DNA of 64,000 nt. Origin: Luteibacter sp. UNC138MFCol5.1 (GTDB taxonomy: Bacteria > Pseudomonadota > Gammaproteobacteria > Xanthomonadales > Rhodanobacteraceae). A program made the translations under genes and the position numbers. Where the stretch lies: positions 661,032 through 725,031 of the forward strand of contig NZ_FODZ01000002.1 in NCBI RefSeq assembly GCF_900110505.1. The letters are read 5' to 3'. The notes under the pieces are model-generated. The model had not been told where the DNA came from and searched no databases. It saw only the letters and a program-made list of their open reading frames with translations. Of the stretch, positions 53,807 through 63,338 are shown piece after piece (positions within the stretch are counted from its first letter, which is position 1; every line of letters starts with the position of its first letter).

Positions 53807-54678
53807 AGTGGCAGCCCTCCCCCCAGGTGGGACCGTTCGGCGAAGAAACCGATACGGCCCTGCGCGCGGGGCTCGGGTTCACCCCATGTATCGACCGACC
53901 TGGCCAGATTCTTGAATCCGACCGCGGAGCGGCTGCTCGGCCAGGCGTCGACGACCGCCGCCTGGCGGCGGATGGCCTGCCGCAGGTACTCGTCGTGCGG
54001 CACCATCCCCATGAAATCGAGCGACACGTCGAGGAAGCGGTTGGTGACCCGGGACAGCTTCTCGAACAGCTGGCGGCCTTCCTGGGCGTGCCGGACCATG
54101 TTCGCCACGATGCGGAAGCGGTTGACCGCGAACTCCCGGCTCATGACCTTGATCAGGGCGTAGGCGTCGGTCAGCGAGGCCGGCTCGTCGCAGACGACCA
54201 CCACCACCTCGTCGGACGCCGCGGCGAACATCGACACGCTGTCGGAGATGCCGGCGGCCGTATCGACGATCAGGTATTCGGGGGGCAGCGTGTACTCGTC
54301 GAACGCGCGGATGACCGCGGCGTGCTCGATGTTCGGCAGCTGGGCCATGCGACGGGCGCCGGACGTGGCCGGGATGACCTTCAGGCCGTGCGCGGCCGGG
54401 AGCACCAGGTCCTCGATGGCGCATTCGCCTTCGAGCATGTGCCCGAGGTGCCGCGTGGGCTGGAGGCCGAGGAGCACGTCGATGTTCGCCATCGCGAGGT
54501 CGGCGTCCAGCAACAGCACGTCGCGCCCGCCCATGGCCAGGGCCATGCCGAGGTTCACGGCCACCGTGGTCTTGCCCACGCCGCCCTTGCCGCCCGCGAT
54601 CGCGATGCTGCGGGTGGGCCGGCGGTCGGCGAGCCAGTTGAGGCCGGCGGCCTGGGTCGTATCGACGTGTGTGTTCAT
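53803..54678 (-). CDS. flhG: FlhG (FleN), flagellar-number ATPase
   Basis: 291 residues. MinD-type ATPase: AGGKGGVGKTTVAVNLG at about 28-44, LLLDADLAMANIDVLLGL and LIVDTAAGIS. The N-terminal TTQAAGLNWL resembles the DQAxxLR helix with which FlhG activates FlhF GTP hydrolysis. It limits polar flagella to one and antagonises FleQ in Pseudomonas. Start ATG 54678 is the likely one; a GTG 11 codons upstream has no ribosome site. A poor Shine-Dalgarno at both suggests coupling is weak after flhF. Confidence 0.93.
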   Translation of the reverse strand: MNTHVDTTQAAGLNWLADRRPTRSIAIAGGKGGVGKTTVAVNLGMALAMGGRDVLLLDADLAMANIDVLLGLQPTRHLGHMLEGECAIEDLVLPAAHGLKVIPATSGARRMAQLPNIEHAAVIRAFDEYTLPPEYLIVDTAAGISDSVSMFAAASDEVVVVVCDEPASLTDAYALIKVMSREFAVNRFRIVANMVRHAQEGRQLFEKLSRVTNRFLDVSLDFMGMVPHDEYLRQAIRRQAAVVDAWPSSRSAVGFKNLARSVDTWGEPEPRAQGRIGFFAERSHLGGGLPL

Positions 54679-54742
54679 AGAAAGATCACTGCAGGAATGG
54701 GACGGAGTCACGCAGGGAGTCGGGCGGGCGCGGCGCGGCCGG

Positions 54743-56080
54743 TCAGGCCATCGCCGGGGGTGAGAGGCCGAACCGTTCGGCCAGGACGGCGTCGTCGGGT
54801 TCGTCGTTGCGCTGCTTGAGGAGCTGTGCGGCCAGGCAGACGAGCTTGCGCGCGTCGGCCGTGGCGATGTCCTCGGGCACGCGCTGGCCGTCCGTGGTGT
54901 AGTCCAGCGGCATGCCGTGGCGGATCACCGCCGAGAGGGCGCCGCCGATCAGCGGCGCTTCGTCGAGCTTGGTGAGGATCGCGCTCTGCGGCGCCAGCGG
55001 CGCATAGGCGCGGATGGCGTTGTCGATCGCCTGCGCCTGCGCGTTGGCGGCGAGCACCAGGCAGACGCGGACGTCGGAGGTCGCGCGCAGCGTCTCGAAC
55101 TGCTGTTGCAGCTTGGGATCGTTGCCGGCGAGGCCCGCGGTGTCGACCAGCACGGTATGGCGGCCGCGCAGCTGCAACAGCACGTTGCGCAGGCTGGTGG
55201 CGTCGTGGGCGTTGAACACGCGCACGCCGAGCAACCGGCCGTAATGCTCCAGCTGGGCGCCGGCGCCGATGCGGTACTGGTCGGCGCTGATCAGCGCGAC
55301 GTTCGACGCGCCGTGGCGAAGCACCGCGCGCGCGGCGAGCTTGGCGATGGTCGTCGTCTTGCCGACGCCCGTGGTGCCGACCAGCGCGGTGACGCCGCCG
55401 CCGACGGTGTCGAAATTGCGACCCGACGTGCGGATGTGACGGGAGAGGATACCGAGCGGCAGATAGCGCGCCTGCTCGGCCGTCATGCCGGGCGGCAGTT
55501 CGGCGCTCAGCGAGCGGGCGACGTCGCCGTCGATGCCGAGGCGGGTCATCTCGCGCAGCACGCGGGCCCGCAGCGGCTGGTCGCGGTCCATCTGATTCCA
55601 GGCGAGCGTCGAGAGCTGCACTTCGAGCATCTCGCGCAGGTTGTTGATCTCGGCGCGCACGCCGTTGACGGCGGCGTCGTTGGCCGGGGCGACCGTGGCC
55701 GCGCGGACCACGTCGGCGACGCTGGCGGCGAGCGCGGCGCTGGACTGGCGCTGCGGCGCATTGCCCGTCCCGGCGAAACCCGCCTTCGCGGCGCGTTCCA
55801 CGGCGGCGGCGGTCGCGGCGCGGGCCTGGTCGATGCGCGCGGCGCGCTCGGCTTCGTCGCGCTGGGCCCGGATCGGCGCCTCTTCGCGCTTCGGCGCCGG
55901 CGCGTCGATGCCGAAGCCGGCCTCGCGAACCAGGGCCTCGTCGTAATCGAGGGCGGCGATGATCTCGATACCGTCGTCCATCCGACGCGTCGACAGGATC
56001 ACCGCGTCGGGGCCCTGTTCGTCACGAACCTGGCGCATGGCCTGGCGCATGTCGGGAGCAACGAATCGTTTGATTTTCAT
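54743..56080 (-). CDS. flhF: FlhF, SRP-type GTPase placing the polar flagellum
   Basis: 445 residues. Basic N-terminus MKIKRFVAPDMRQAMRQVRD, a disordered Ala-rich B domain (about 60-145), and the NG domain with P-loop GTTGVGKT at 235-242, DTAGLAGNDPKL and TKLDEAPLIGGALS. Sets the polar site for the flagellum and recruits FliF. GAAGG precedes the ATG at 56080. A 94-base gap separates it from flhA; I see no sigma-54 site there. Confidence 0.94.
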   Translation of the reverse strand: MKIKRFVAPDMRQAMRQVRDEQGPDAVILSTRRMDDGIEIIAALDYDEALVREAGFGIDAPAPKREEAPIRAQRDEAERAARIDQARAATAAAVERAAKAGFAGTGNAPQRQSSAALAASVADVVRAATVAPANDAAVNGVRAEINNLREMLEVQLSTLAWNQMDRDQPLRARVLREMTRLGIDGDVARSLSAELPPGMTAEQARYLPLGILSRHIRTSGRNFDTVGGGVTALVGTTGVGKTTTIAKLAARAVLRHGASNVALISADQYRIGAGAQLEHYGRLLGVRVFNAHDATSLRNVLLQLRGRHTVLVDTAGLAGNDPKLQQQFETLRATSDVRVCLVLAANAQAQAIDNAIRAYAPLAPQSAILTKLDEAPLIGGALSAVIRHGMPLDYTTDGQRVPEDIATADARKLVCLAAQLLKQRNDEPDDAVLAERFGLSPPAMA

Positions 56081-56174
56081 GCCTTCGATCCTGTCTTCGT
56101 CCTGGCGCCCGTCGCGGGGACGCCATCAGTTTCTTCCGCTTGCGCCGCGCGTTCTCCGCGCGACGTCTCAAGTC

Positions 56175-58283
56175 CTATCGCCCGAGGGCCGTCACCAGCT
56201 TGACGCGCCGGTTGTCCGGAACCTCGTTGTAGGCGAGTACATGCAGGTTTTGGGCCACATGACGCGTGAAGCGCGAAAGCCATGGACGCAACGCCGGCGA
56301 CACCAGGAGCACCGCCGGTTCGCCGGCCGCTTCCTGCCGCCGCGAGGCCTCCGCGACCGACTGCTGGAGGCGATCCGCCAGACCCGGCTCGACCGCGGCG
56401 CCGGCGGGGCCGCCACCCTGGAGCGACTGCAGCAGGATCTGTTCGAGATCCGGCGCCAAAGTAATGACAGGCACTTCCGTGCCGAGGCCCGCGATCTCCT
56501 GCACGATCTGGCGGCCGAGGGTGACGCGCACCGCGGCGGCGAGGACGCCTGGATCCTGGCTCTGGCCCGCGTGCTCGGCGAGCGACTCCACGATGCCGCG
56601 GAAGTTGCGGATGGGCACGCGCTCGGCGAGCAGGTTCTGCAGCACCTTGACCACCGCGCCGAGCGACAGGCGCTTGGGCACCAGGTCTTCCACGAGCTTC
56701 GGGGTCTGCTGCGCGAGGCGGTCGAGGAGCTGCTGGACGTCCTGGTGGCCGATGAGCTCGTGCGCGTGGTTCTGCAGGATGTGCGAGAGGTGCGTCGCGA
56801 TGACGGTGGCGGGATCGACCACCGTGTAGCCCAGCGTCTGCGCGTGCTCGCGCAGGCCCGGCTCGATCCAGACGGCGTCGAGGCCGAAGGCCGGATCGCG
56901 CGTGGCGATGCCGTTGATCGTGCCGTGCACCCGGCCCGGATCGATCGCCAGCATGCGCTCGGTGTGGATCTCGGCTTCGCCCATCGGCACGCCCATCAGC
57001 GAGATGCGATAGCCGTGGGGCACGAGGTCGAGGTTGTCGCGGATGTGCACCGACGGCACGAGGAAGCCGAGTTCCTGCGAGAGCTTGCGGCGCACGGACT
57101 TGATCCGCGCCATGAGTTCGCCGCCCTGCGCCTTGTCCACGAGCGGGATCAGGCGGTAGCCGACCTCGAGGCCGATCGTGTCGACCTGCGCCACGTCCTC
57201 CCACGACAGCTCGAGACGCTCGGCCGGCGGCGCCGACTCGAGCGCCAACTCGGTGCCCGGCGTGCCGGCGCCGGGCACGATGCCCGCGGCCGCGTCGAGC
57301 TGCTTGCGGTGCAACTTCCACGCGCCGAAGCCGGCCACGCCGGCGAGGATCAGGAACGGGATGTTCGGCATGCCCGGGATCAGGCCCATCGTGCCGAGCA
57401 CGGCCGCCGCGACGCCCAGCGCCTTCGGCTGGCCGAACAGCTGCCCCATGACGTGCTTGCCCATTTCCTGGGACTTGGACACGCGGGTGACGATCACGGC
57501 GGTGGCGATCGAGAGCATCAGGCCCGGCACCTGCGCCACCAGGCCGTCGCCGATGGTCAGCAGCGTATAGGTGCGCGCTGCCTCGCCGGCCGAGAGGCCG
57601 TGCTGGAGCATGCCGATGAAGAAGCCGCCGATGATGTTGATCGCGAGGATCAGGATGCCGGCCGTCGCGTCGCCGCGGACGAACTTGGAGGCACCGTCCA
57701 TCGAGCCGTAGAAGTCGGCTTCCTCGCGGACCTCCTGCCGGCGCTCACGCGCCTGCTCCTGCGTCAGCAGACCGGCGTTGAGGTCGGCGTCGATCGCCAT
57801 CTGCTTGCCGGGCATCGCGTCGAGGGTGAAGCGCGCCGTCACTTCGGACACGCGGGTGGCGCCCTTGGTGACGACCACGAAGTTGATGATCGTCAGGATG
57901 GCGAACACGACGAAACCGACGGCGAAGTTGCCGCCGATGACGAATTCCCCGAACGCCTCGATCACCTTGCCCGCCGCTCCCGGGCCGTTGTGGCCGTGGA
58001 GCAGGACGACGCGCGTCGACGCGATGTTCAGCGCCAGGCGGAGCAGCGTGGCGAACAGCACCACGGTGGGGAACGACGCCAGCTCCAGCGGCCGCATCAC
58101 GTACATCGTGGCCAGCAGGATCACCAGCGACAGCGCGATGTTGAAGGTGAACAGCAGGTCGAGCATGAACGGCGGCAGGGGCAGCATCATCATGCCGAGC
58201 ATGATCAGCATCGCCACCGGCGCCGCGATGCCGCGGCGGCCGATCTGGCGGAACGTGCCCATGAAGCTGGGGGAAGCTGCCAT
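56175..58283 (-). CDS. flhA: FlhA, flagellar export-gate protein
   Basis: 702 residues, typical. About eight TM segments in the first 320 residues, with the conserved FHIPEP-family signature region (IVLLATMYVMRPLELASFPT; ALNIASTRVVLLHGH; DAMPGKQMAIDADLNAGL) and a cytoplasmic domain (about 360-690) that docks chaperone-substrate complexes. Forms the nonameric export ring. Two bases lie between its start and the flhB stop. Confidence 0.96.
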   Translation of the reverse strand: MAASPSFMGTFRQIGRRGIAAPVAMLIMLGMMMLPLPPFMLDLLFTFNIALSLVILLATMYVMRPLELASFPTVVLFATLLRLALNIASTRVVLLHGHNGPGAAGKVIEAFGEFVIGGNFAVGFVVFAILTIINFVVVTKGATRVSEVTARFTLDAMPGKQMAIDADLNAGLLTQEQARERRQEVREEADFYGSMDGASKFVRGDATAGILILAINIIGGFFIGMLQHGLSAGEAARTYTLLTIGDGLVAQVPGLMLSIATAVIVTRVSKSQEMGKHVMGQLFGQPKALGVAAAVLGTMGLIPGMPNIPFLILAGVAGFGAWKLHRKQLDAAAGIVPGAGTPGTELALESAPPAERLELSWEDVAQVDTIGLEVGYRLIPLVDKAQGGELMARIKSVRRKLSQELGFLVPSVHIRDNLDLVPHGYRISLMGVPMGEAEIHTERMLAIDPGRVHGTINGIATRDPAFGLDAVWIEPGLREHAQTLGYTVVDPATVIATHLSHILQNHAHELIGHQDVQQLLDRLAQQTPKLVEDLVPKRLSLGAVVKVLQNLLAERVPIRNFRGIVESLAEHAGQSQDPGVLAAAVRVTLGRQIVQEIAGLGTEVPVITLAPDLEQILLQSLQGGGPAGAAVEPGLADRLQQSVAEASRRQEAAGEPAVLLVSPALRPWLSRFTRHVAQNLHVLAYNEVPDNRRVKLVTALGR

Positions 58284-58285
58284 CG

Positions 58286-59428
58286 TCAGTTATCCATTCT
58301 GTAAGGACCCATGAGGTCCGGGTCGATCTCCTGCCGGGGCAGGTCGGGCGGCAGGTCGCCCATGGCGATCGCCTGCTTCAGCCGGAACACGTAGGCCAGG
58401 ATCTGGGCCACCGCGACGTACAGCCCCGCGGGGATTTCGCGTCCGATTTCCGTCGTGTGATACAAGGCGCGTGCCAACGGAGGGGCTTCGACCACCGGAA
58501 CCTTCGCGCCACCGCCGATATCGCGGATCTGCTGGGCGATGACGTCCATGCCCTTGGCCACCACGCGCGGCGCTCCCATGCGGTTCTCGTCGTATTTCAG
58601 GGCGACGGCGAAGTGGGTCGGATTGGTCACGATCACGTCGGCCGTCGGGACGTCTTCCATCATCCGGCGACGCGCCATCTGGTGCTGCATCTGGCGGATT
58701 TTTGACTTCAGCTCGGGACTGCCCTCGTTCTCCTTGTGCTCGTCCTTCACTTCCTGCTTCGTCATCTTCATCTTCTTGGTGAAGCTGAACTTCTGCCAGG
58801 GAGCGTCCACCAGCGCGATGGCGCCGAGCGCGCAGCCGAAGACGAGCGAGGCGTGCCCGAAGATGCCGAACGCCTTGGCGATGCCGTCCGCCACCGGGCC
58901 GGTGCCGACGCTGTACATGTCGTGCGTGGAGCGCAGCAGGAACCACGCGAGGGCGCCGCCGATCAGGATGAGCTTGAGCACCGATTTGCCCAGCTCGACC
59001 AGACCGTTGACGGACACGAGCCGGCCGAAGCCCTTGATCGGGTCGAGGCGGTCGAATTTCGGGGCCAGCGCCTTGGTGGAAAAGTTCAGCCCGCCCATCA
59101 CCGCCGGCGCCGCGACCGCGGCGACCATGGTCACGGCGAAGACGGGTCCGAGCAGCTTGAGGCCCTCCAGCGCGGCGGTCATCAGCGCCCGGTACAGACC
59201 GTTCGTGGCGAACAGGTCGTCGCGGCCGTAATGGAGTCCGACGCGCATGATGTTCGCGGCGTGCACCGACATCTGGTCGCGCGAGGCGATCAGCGTGGCG
59301 ACGCCCGAGAGCACGACGATCGCGGTCGACAGATCCCGCGAACGCGGCAGATCGCCCTTCTCGCGCGCTTCGCGAAGGCGTTTTTCACTTGGGGCTTCGG
59401 TGCGGTCGTCCTTTTCGCTCTCGCTCAC
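58286..59428 (-). CDS. flhB: FlhB, export-gate specificity switch
   Basis: 380 residues. Start SESEKDDRTEAPSEKRLREA is the classic FlhB N-terminus; four TM segments (about 35-210) and a cytoplasmic domain with the self-cleaving NPTH in VIVTNPTHFAVAL (about 268-280). Cleavage there switches export from rod/hook to filament substrates. The GTG at 59428 overlaps the fliR stop (GTGA); an upstream frame open within fliR is not used. Confidence 0.95.
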   Translation of the reverse strand: MSESEKDDRTEAPSEKRLREAREKGDLPRSRDLSTAIVVLSGVATLIASRDQMSVHAANIMRVGLHYGRDDLFATNGLYRALMTAALEGLKLLGPVFAVTMVAAVAAPAVMGGLNFSTKALAPKFDRLDPIKGFGRLVSVNGLVELGKSVLKLILIGGALAWFLLRSTHDMYSVGTGPVADGIAKAFGIFGHASLVFGCALGAIALVDAPWQKFSFTKKMKMTKQEVKDEHKENEGSPELKSKIRQMQHQMARRRMMEDVPTADVIVTNPTHFAVALKYDENRMGAPRVVAKGMDVIAQQIRDIGGGAKVPVVEAPPLARALYHTTEIGREIPAGLYVAVAQILAYVFRLKQAIAMGDLPPDLPRQEIDPDLMGPYRMDN

Positions 59429-60201
59429 GGGGAAGGCCTCCCGATGAGCTGGCGCATGGTGTCCCACGCGTCCGTCTGCAGCGAATCGAACGCGCCCGGG
59501 AGCGCGCGCAGGGCGAGCCAGACGGCCAGCAGGCCGAGGCAGATGGTGATCGGGAAGCCCACCGCGAACAGGTTCATGGACGGCGCCGAACGGCTGATCG
59601 CGCCGAAGCCGAGGTTGACCACGAGCGTGGCCGTCAGCGCGGGCAAGGCCACGCGCACGGCACCGGAGAACAGGTGCGTCGCGAAGTCGAGCACGCCCCA
59701 GATGCCGTTCGCTCCGATGCCCTGCTCGCCCACGGGAAGCGTGCGGAAGCTGTCGGCCAGCAGGGAGATGAGCTGCAGATGGCCGTTCATGACCAGGAAC
59801 AGCAGCGTCACCAGCATCATGTAGAACTGGCTGAGCACCGACACCGTGCCGCCCAGACCCGGGTTGATCGTCTCGGCGAAACCGAGGCTCATCGCCTGCG
59901 ACACCAGCTGGCCGGCGAACGACACGGCCTCGAAGATCAGCCTGAGGATGAAACCCAGCGCGGCGCCGACCAGCACCTGCTGGGCCAGCGTCGCGATGCC
60001 CTGTGCCGAGATCGGACGGACGTCGAGCGGCGCCAGCGGGGCGAGCACCATGGTCAGGACCAGCGCCAGCCCCAGGCGTACTCGCATCGGAATCGTCGTC
60101 GCGCCGAGCACGGGGGCGACCAGCAGCAGGCCCGAGATGCGCGCGAGCGCCCAGCAGGCGCCGCCGACCCATCCCTCGAGCTGGCCGAAGTCGATCGGCA
60201 T
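59425..60201 (-). CDS. fliR: FliR, export-gate membrane protein
   Basis: 258 residues with about six TM segments (GGACWALARISGLLLVAPVL; LALVLTMVLAPLAPL; GFAETINPGLGGTVSVLSQF, the conserved loop). Part of the FliP5-Q4-R1 export core. ATG 60201 overlaps the fliQ stop by one base and gives the expected family length. Confidence 0.94.
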   Translation of the reverse strand: MPIDFGQLEGWVGGACWALARISGLLLVAPVLGATTIPMRVRLGLALVLTMVLAPLAPLDVRPISAQGIATLAQQVLVGAALGFILRLIFEAVSFAGQLVSQAMSLGFAETINPGLGGTVSVLSQFYMMLVTLLFLVMNGHLQLISLLADSFRTLPVGEQGIGANGIWGVLDFATHLFSGAVRVALPALTATLVVNLGFGAISRSAPSMNLFAVGFPITICLGLLAVWLALRALPGAFDSLQTDAWDTMRQLIGRPSP

Positions 60202-60470
60202 CAGCGGACCGCCTGGGGAAGGTTCTCGATGAGCGTGCGGGTGAACTGCACCAGCGTCCGCAGCATCCACGGGCCGGCGATGATCATGACCAGCGCCATG
60301 GAGATGAGCTTCGGGATGAAGCTCAGCGTCTGCTCGTTGATCTGCGTCGCCGCCTGGATCATGCCGATCAGCAGGCCGACCGCGAGCGCCGTGAGCAGCA
60401 GCGGCGCGCCGATGAGCATCGCGATGTGCAGGGCCTGCTGGCCGAAGCCGATGACGGATTCCGGCGTCAT
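60201..60470 (-). CDS. fliQ: FliQ, export-gate membrane protein
   Basis: 89 residues, two TM helices ([38 protein letters not shown]) flanking the conserved [13 protein letters not shown] turn. Standard size. Overlaps fliP by 4 bases. Confidence 0.95.
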   Translation of the reverse strand: MTPESVIGFGQQALHIAMLIGAPLLLTALAVGLLIGMIQAATQINEQTLSFIPKLISMALVMIIAGPWMLRTLVQFTRTLIENLPQAVR

Positions 60471-61216
60471 TGGAAGAAACTCCCCGCCAGCGTGCCCAGC
60501 AGCAGCGTCCAGCCGTCGACCAGCACGAAGAGCATGATCTTGAAGGGCAGCGAGATGATCATCGGCGACACCATCATCATGCCCATCGACATCAGCACGG
60601 AGGCGACGACCAGATCGATGATGAGGAACGGGATGAACAGCAGGAAGCCCATCTGGAACGCGGTCTTCAGCTCGCTGGTGACGAACGCCGGGAGCGCGAC
60701 GCGGTACGGCACCGCGTCCTTGTCGGCATACGGCTGTTCGCCGGCCAGCTTCGTGAAGAGCTGCAGATCGGGGTCACGCGTCTGTTCGAGCATGAAATGG
60801 CGGAACGGCGCGGCCGCCAGCGGCAGCGCCTGCTGCACGCTCATCTGGCCATCCATGTACGGCTTGATGCCCGCGTCGTACGCCTTGTCGATCACGGGCG
60901 TCATGACGAAAAGCGTGAGGAACAGCGACAGGCCGAGGATGACCTGGTTCGGCGGCGTGCTGTTGGTGCCGAGCGCCTGGCGCAGGAAGCCGAGCACGAT
61001 GATGATGCGCGTGAACGACGTCATCATCAGCAGGATCGCCGGCAGCGCGGTGAGCGCCGTCATCAGCGCCAGCAGCTGGATCGACAGCGACCACGTCTGG
61101 CCGCCGTTGGCGCCCGGCTGCACGTTCAGCAGCTGGATGCCCGGGGGGTCGGCGGCGAACGCCGGAAACGGGGCCAGAAGGAGAAGAAGGAGGACGAGCC
61201 AGGGCCAGCGCTTCAT
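60467..61216 (-). CDS. fliP: FliP, export-gate membrane protein
   Basis: 249 residues. Cleavable signal peptide ([18 protein letters not shown], about 4-21), then four TM segments with the motifs [20 protein letters not shown] and [20 protein letters not shown]. Nucleates the export gate. ATG 61216 overlaps the fliO stop (ATGA); an ATG four codons upstream is less likely. Confidence 0.95.
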   Translation of the reverse strand: MKRWPWLVLLLLLLAPFPAFAADPPGIQLLNVQPGANGGQTWSLSIQLLALMTALTALPAILLMMTSFTRIIIVLGFLRQALGTNSTPPNQVILGLSLFLTLFVMTPVIDKAYDAGIKPYMDGQMSVQQALPLAAAPFRHFMLEQTRDPDLQLFTKLAGEQPYADKDAVPYRVALPAFVTSELKTAFQMGFLLFIPFLIIDLVVASVLMSMGMMMVSPMIISLPFKIMLFVLVDGWTLLLGTLAGSFFQ

Positions 61217-61635
61217 GGGCGCTTCCACTGGGCCAGGACGTCGCGGAACCCGCGGATCGGAGGCGTCGGACCCGCGGGGGTGTCGACCTCGACCGGCGTC
61301 TCGAGCACGTGCAGCGTGCGCAACCCACCCGTCGGCGAGGCGCCGACCAGCAATTGCGTACCGCCGACTTCGAGCAGCATGACCTTTTCCTTGATGCCGA
61401 CCGGCATCGATTCGATGACGTGGATCTTGCGTCCGCCCGGACGCACGCGCGCCTGGGCACGGCGGCTGAGCCAGCCGACGAAGAAGATGAGCGCCACGAC
61501 GCCGAGCAGGCTGATCAGCACGCGGAACAGTTCCGCGCCGGTATCGACGGCCGGGGCGGCGGCCGGAGCCGCCACCAGGGCGCAGGGCAGGAAGCCGCCC
61601 GCGAGGGCGGCGACGGTACGGCGCACGTGGATCAC
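61213..61635 (-). CDS. fliO: FliO, export-gate assembly protein
   Basis: 140 residues: signal-like start, one TM (about 36-56, [20 protein letters not shown]) and a small cytoplasmic SH3-like domain ([37 protein letters not shown]). Helps FliP complexes form. Starts with GTG overlapping fliN (GTGA). Confidence 0.92.
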   Translation of the reverse strand: MIHVRRTVAALAGGFLPCALVAAPAAAPAVDTGAELFRVLISLLGVVALIFFVGWLSRRAQARVRPGGRKIHVIESMPVGIKEKVMLLEVGGTQLLVGASPTGGLRTLHVLETPVEVDTPAGPTPPIRGFRDVLAQWKRP

Positions 61636-61967
61636 CGCAGCTTGCGGACGCGCTCGGCCGGGCTGATCACGTCGGTCAGCCGGATGCCGAATTTCTCGTT
61701 GATGACGACGACCTCGCCATGGGCGACGAGGGTGCCGTTGACGAAGACGTCCAGCGGCTCGCCGGCGGCGCGGTCGAGTTCGACGACCGAACCCTGGTTG
61801 AGCTGGAGCAGGTTGCGGATGCTGAGCTTGGTGCGGCCGACTTCCATCGCCATGGTGACCGGCACGTCGAGGATGACGTCGAGGTTCACCTCGTTGCCGA
61901 GGCCGATGGACGAGGCCAGCGAGGCGTCGCTGGAGTCGATTGCGTCGAGGGTGGTGGGTTCGTTCAT
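61632..61967 (-). CDS. fliN: FliN, flagellar C-ring protein
   Basis: 111 residues. SPOA domain (about 30-108): [68 protein letters not shown]. Forms the bottom of the C-ring with FliM and docks FliH. Normally fused by overlap to fliM; here 338 bases separate them and a consensus sigma-54 promoter lies 43 bases upstream, so fliN heads its own operon with fliOPQR-flhB. Confidence 0.95.
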   Translation of the reverse strand: MNEPTTLDAIDSSDASLASSIGLGNEVNLDVILDVPVTMAMEVGRTKLSIRNLLQLNQGSVVELDRAAGEPLDVFVNGTLVAHGEVVVINEKFGIRLTDVISPAERVRKLR

Positions 61968-62009
61968 GTCCGTTCCAGTGAGAGACGTTGCCGGGTGCAG
62001 GCCATGTGA

Positions 62010-62025
62010 AGCAAGCGGCGTGCCA
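62010..62025 (-). promoter_or_regulatory. Sigma-54 promoter of fliN
   Basis: Reads TGGCACG-CCGC-TTGCT on the minus strand, a full match to TGGCACG-N4-TTGCW with 10 bases between GG and GC. A start near 61999 would leave a leader of about 32 bases before the fliN ATG. Confidence 0.85.
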
Positions 62026-62193
62026 CGGGTCTGGTCGACTGGAAGGATGGTGAAAACGGCGTCGCGACGCGGTTCGGGAAATGCGCGCGGCGTCGCAGTC
62101 GGGATGTGACGCAGCGCGACAGTCAGAAAGCTGACGCTCGACGGCAGTTAGTCACCAAGACGGGCCATTGACGGGGTCGCTTTCCGGACATGG

Positions 62194-62279
62194 ATCGCCG
62201 ATACGATCGGCTCCCACCCCTTCGGTAGCCGGGTCCGGCCAGCAGCTACCGAAGGGTGGGAGCCGATCGCATCGGCGAT
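62194..62279. repeat. Inverted REP pair between fliM and fliN
   Basis: Arms of about 36 bases (62194-62229 and about 62245-62279) differ by one mismatch and one base indel. On the plus strand the right arm contains GTGGGAGC-CGATCGCATCG-GCGAT, matching the REP core of the other elements. Lies just after the fliM stop in transcription order, so it may end or stabilise the fliLM transcript. Confidence 0.82.
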
Positions 62280-62305
62280 GCCGGCCGACGGCCGGCCACG
62301 GCGCG

Positions 62306-63322
62306 TCAGACCGGCTCGGTCACCGGCTGAGCGGGGGCCACGGCGGGGCGCGGCGCGTTCCGACGCAACAGCGAGTCGAACTGCACCGCCTTGTTGCCGC
62401 CCGAGTTCGCCATGCGGCCACGGAAGATGGGCACGTCTTCGGCGAAGACGGTCGCCGTCTCCGGCAGACTGATCGGAATCACGTCGCCCTTGCGCAGGTG
62501 CAGGAAGTCGCCGATGGTCAGGCGCGCCTCGGCCAGCAGCGACGTGATCTCGACCTCGGCGTCGAGGATTTCCTCGTGGAGGTTCTGGATCCAGCGGTCG
62601 TCGCGCTCCGCGCGGTCGCTCTGCACGCCCGCGTCGAGGAGCTCGCGGATGGGCTCGACCATGGAATACGGCAGCGTCAGGTGCACTTCGCCGCCGCCAC
62701 CGTCGAGCTCGATATGGAAGCGCGAGACGACCACCGTCTCCGTCGGGCTGACGATGTTCGCGAACTGCGGATTGATCTCGGAGTTCAGGAACTCGAACTG
62801 CATCTTCAGCACCGGTGCCCAGGCCTCGGCCATCGCGGTGAAGGCCTCCTGCAGCACGATCTGGATGACGCGGTTCTCGGTCGGCGTGAAGTCGCGTCCT
62901 TCGATGCGGGCGTGGTAACGGCCGTCGCCGCCGAAGAAGTTGTCGATCACCGTGAAGACGAGGCGCGGCTCGAACACCATCAGCGCGGTGCCGCGCAGCG
63001 GTTTGATGCGGATGAGGTTGAGGTTGCTCGGCACGGCCAGCGAATGGACGTACTCGTTGAACTTGGTCATCTTCACGCCGAGGACCGACACCTCGCACGA
63101 CTTCCGCAGCACGTTGAACAGATTGGCGCGGAAATAGCGGGCGAAGCGGTCGTTGACCATCTCCAGCGTCGGCAGGCGGCCGCGAACGATGCGGTCCTGC
63201 TGGGTGAAGTCGTAGTCCTGGATGCCGCCAGGCGGCGGCAGTTCGACCTCGGTCTCGACCGCGCCACCTTCCACGCCCGCGAGCAGGGCGTCGATTTCTT
63301 CCTGGGTGAGGATGTCGCTCAT
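62306..63322 (-). CDS. fliM: FliM, flagellar C-ring switch protein
   Basis: 338 residues. N-terminal CheY-binding motif LTQEEIDALL (5-14), middle domain (about 45-230, LFNVLRKSCEVSVLGVKMTK; GGDGRYHARIEGRDFTPTE) and C-terminal SPOA-type domain (about 245-330, ILDAEVEITSLLAEARLTIG; LHLRKGDVIPISLP). Receives CheY-P to reverse the motor. Starts 17 bases after the fliL stop. Confidence 0.95.
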   Translation of the reverse strand: MSDILTQEEIDALLAGVEGGAVETEVELPPPGGIQDYDFTQQDRIVRGRLPTLEMVNDRFARYFRANLFNVLRKSCEVSVLGVKMTKFNEYVHSLAVPSNLNLIRIKPLRGTALMVFEPRLVFTVIDNFFGGDGRYHARIEGRDFTPTENRVIQIVLQEAFTAMAEAWAPVLKMQFEFLNSEINPQFANIVSPTETVVVSRFHIELDGGGGEVHLTLPYSMVEPIRELLDAGVQSDRAERDDRWIQNLHEEILDAEVEITSLLAEARLTIGDFLHLRKGDVIPISLPETATVFAEDVPIFRGRMANSGGNKAVQFDSLLRRNAPRPAVAPAQPVTEPV

Positions 63323-63338
63323 GGCCGCGGGGTCCCCG

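Larger units (their letters stand above)
61968..62305. other. 338-base gap between fliM and fliN
   Basis: No gene fits here; the fliM frame is closed at 62306 and the open frames through the gap are shadows. It holds a sigma-54 promoter for fliN (62010-62025) and an inverted REP pair (62194-62279). The stretch 62026-62193 holds nothing else I recognise. Confidence 0.8.
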
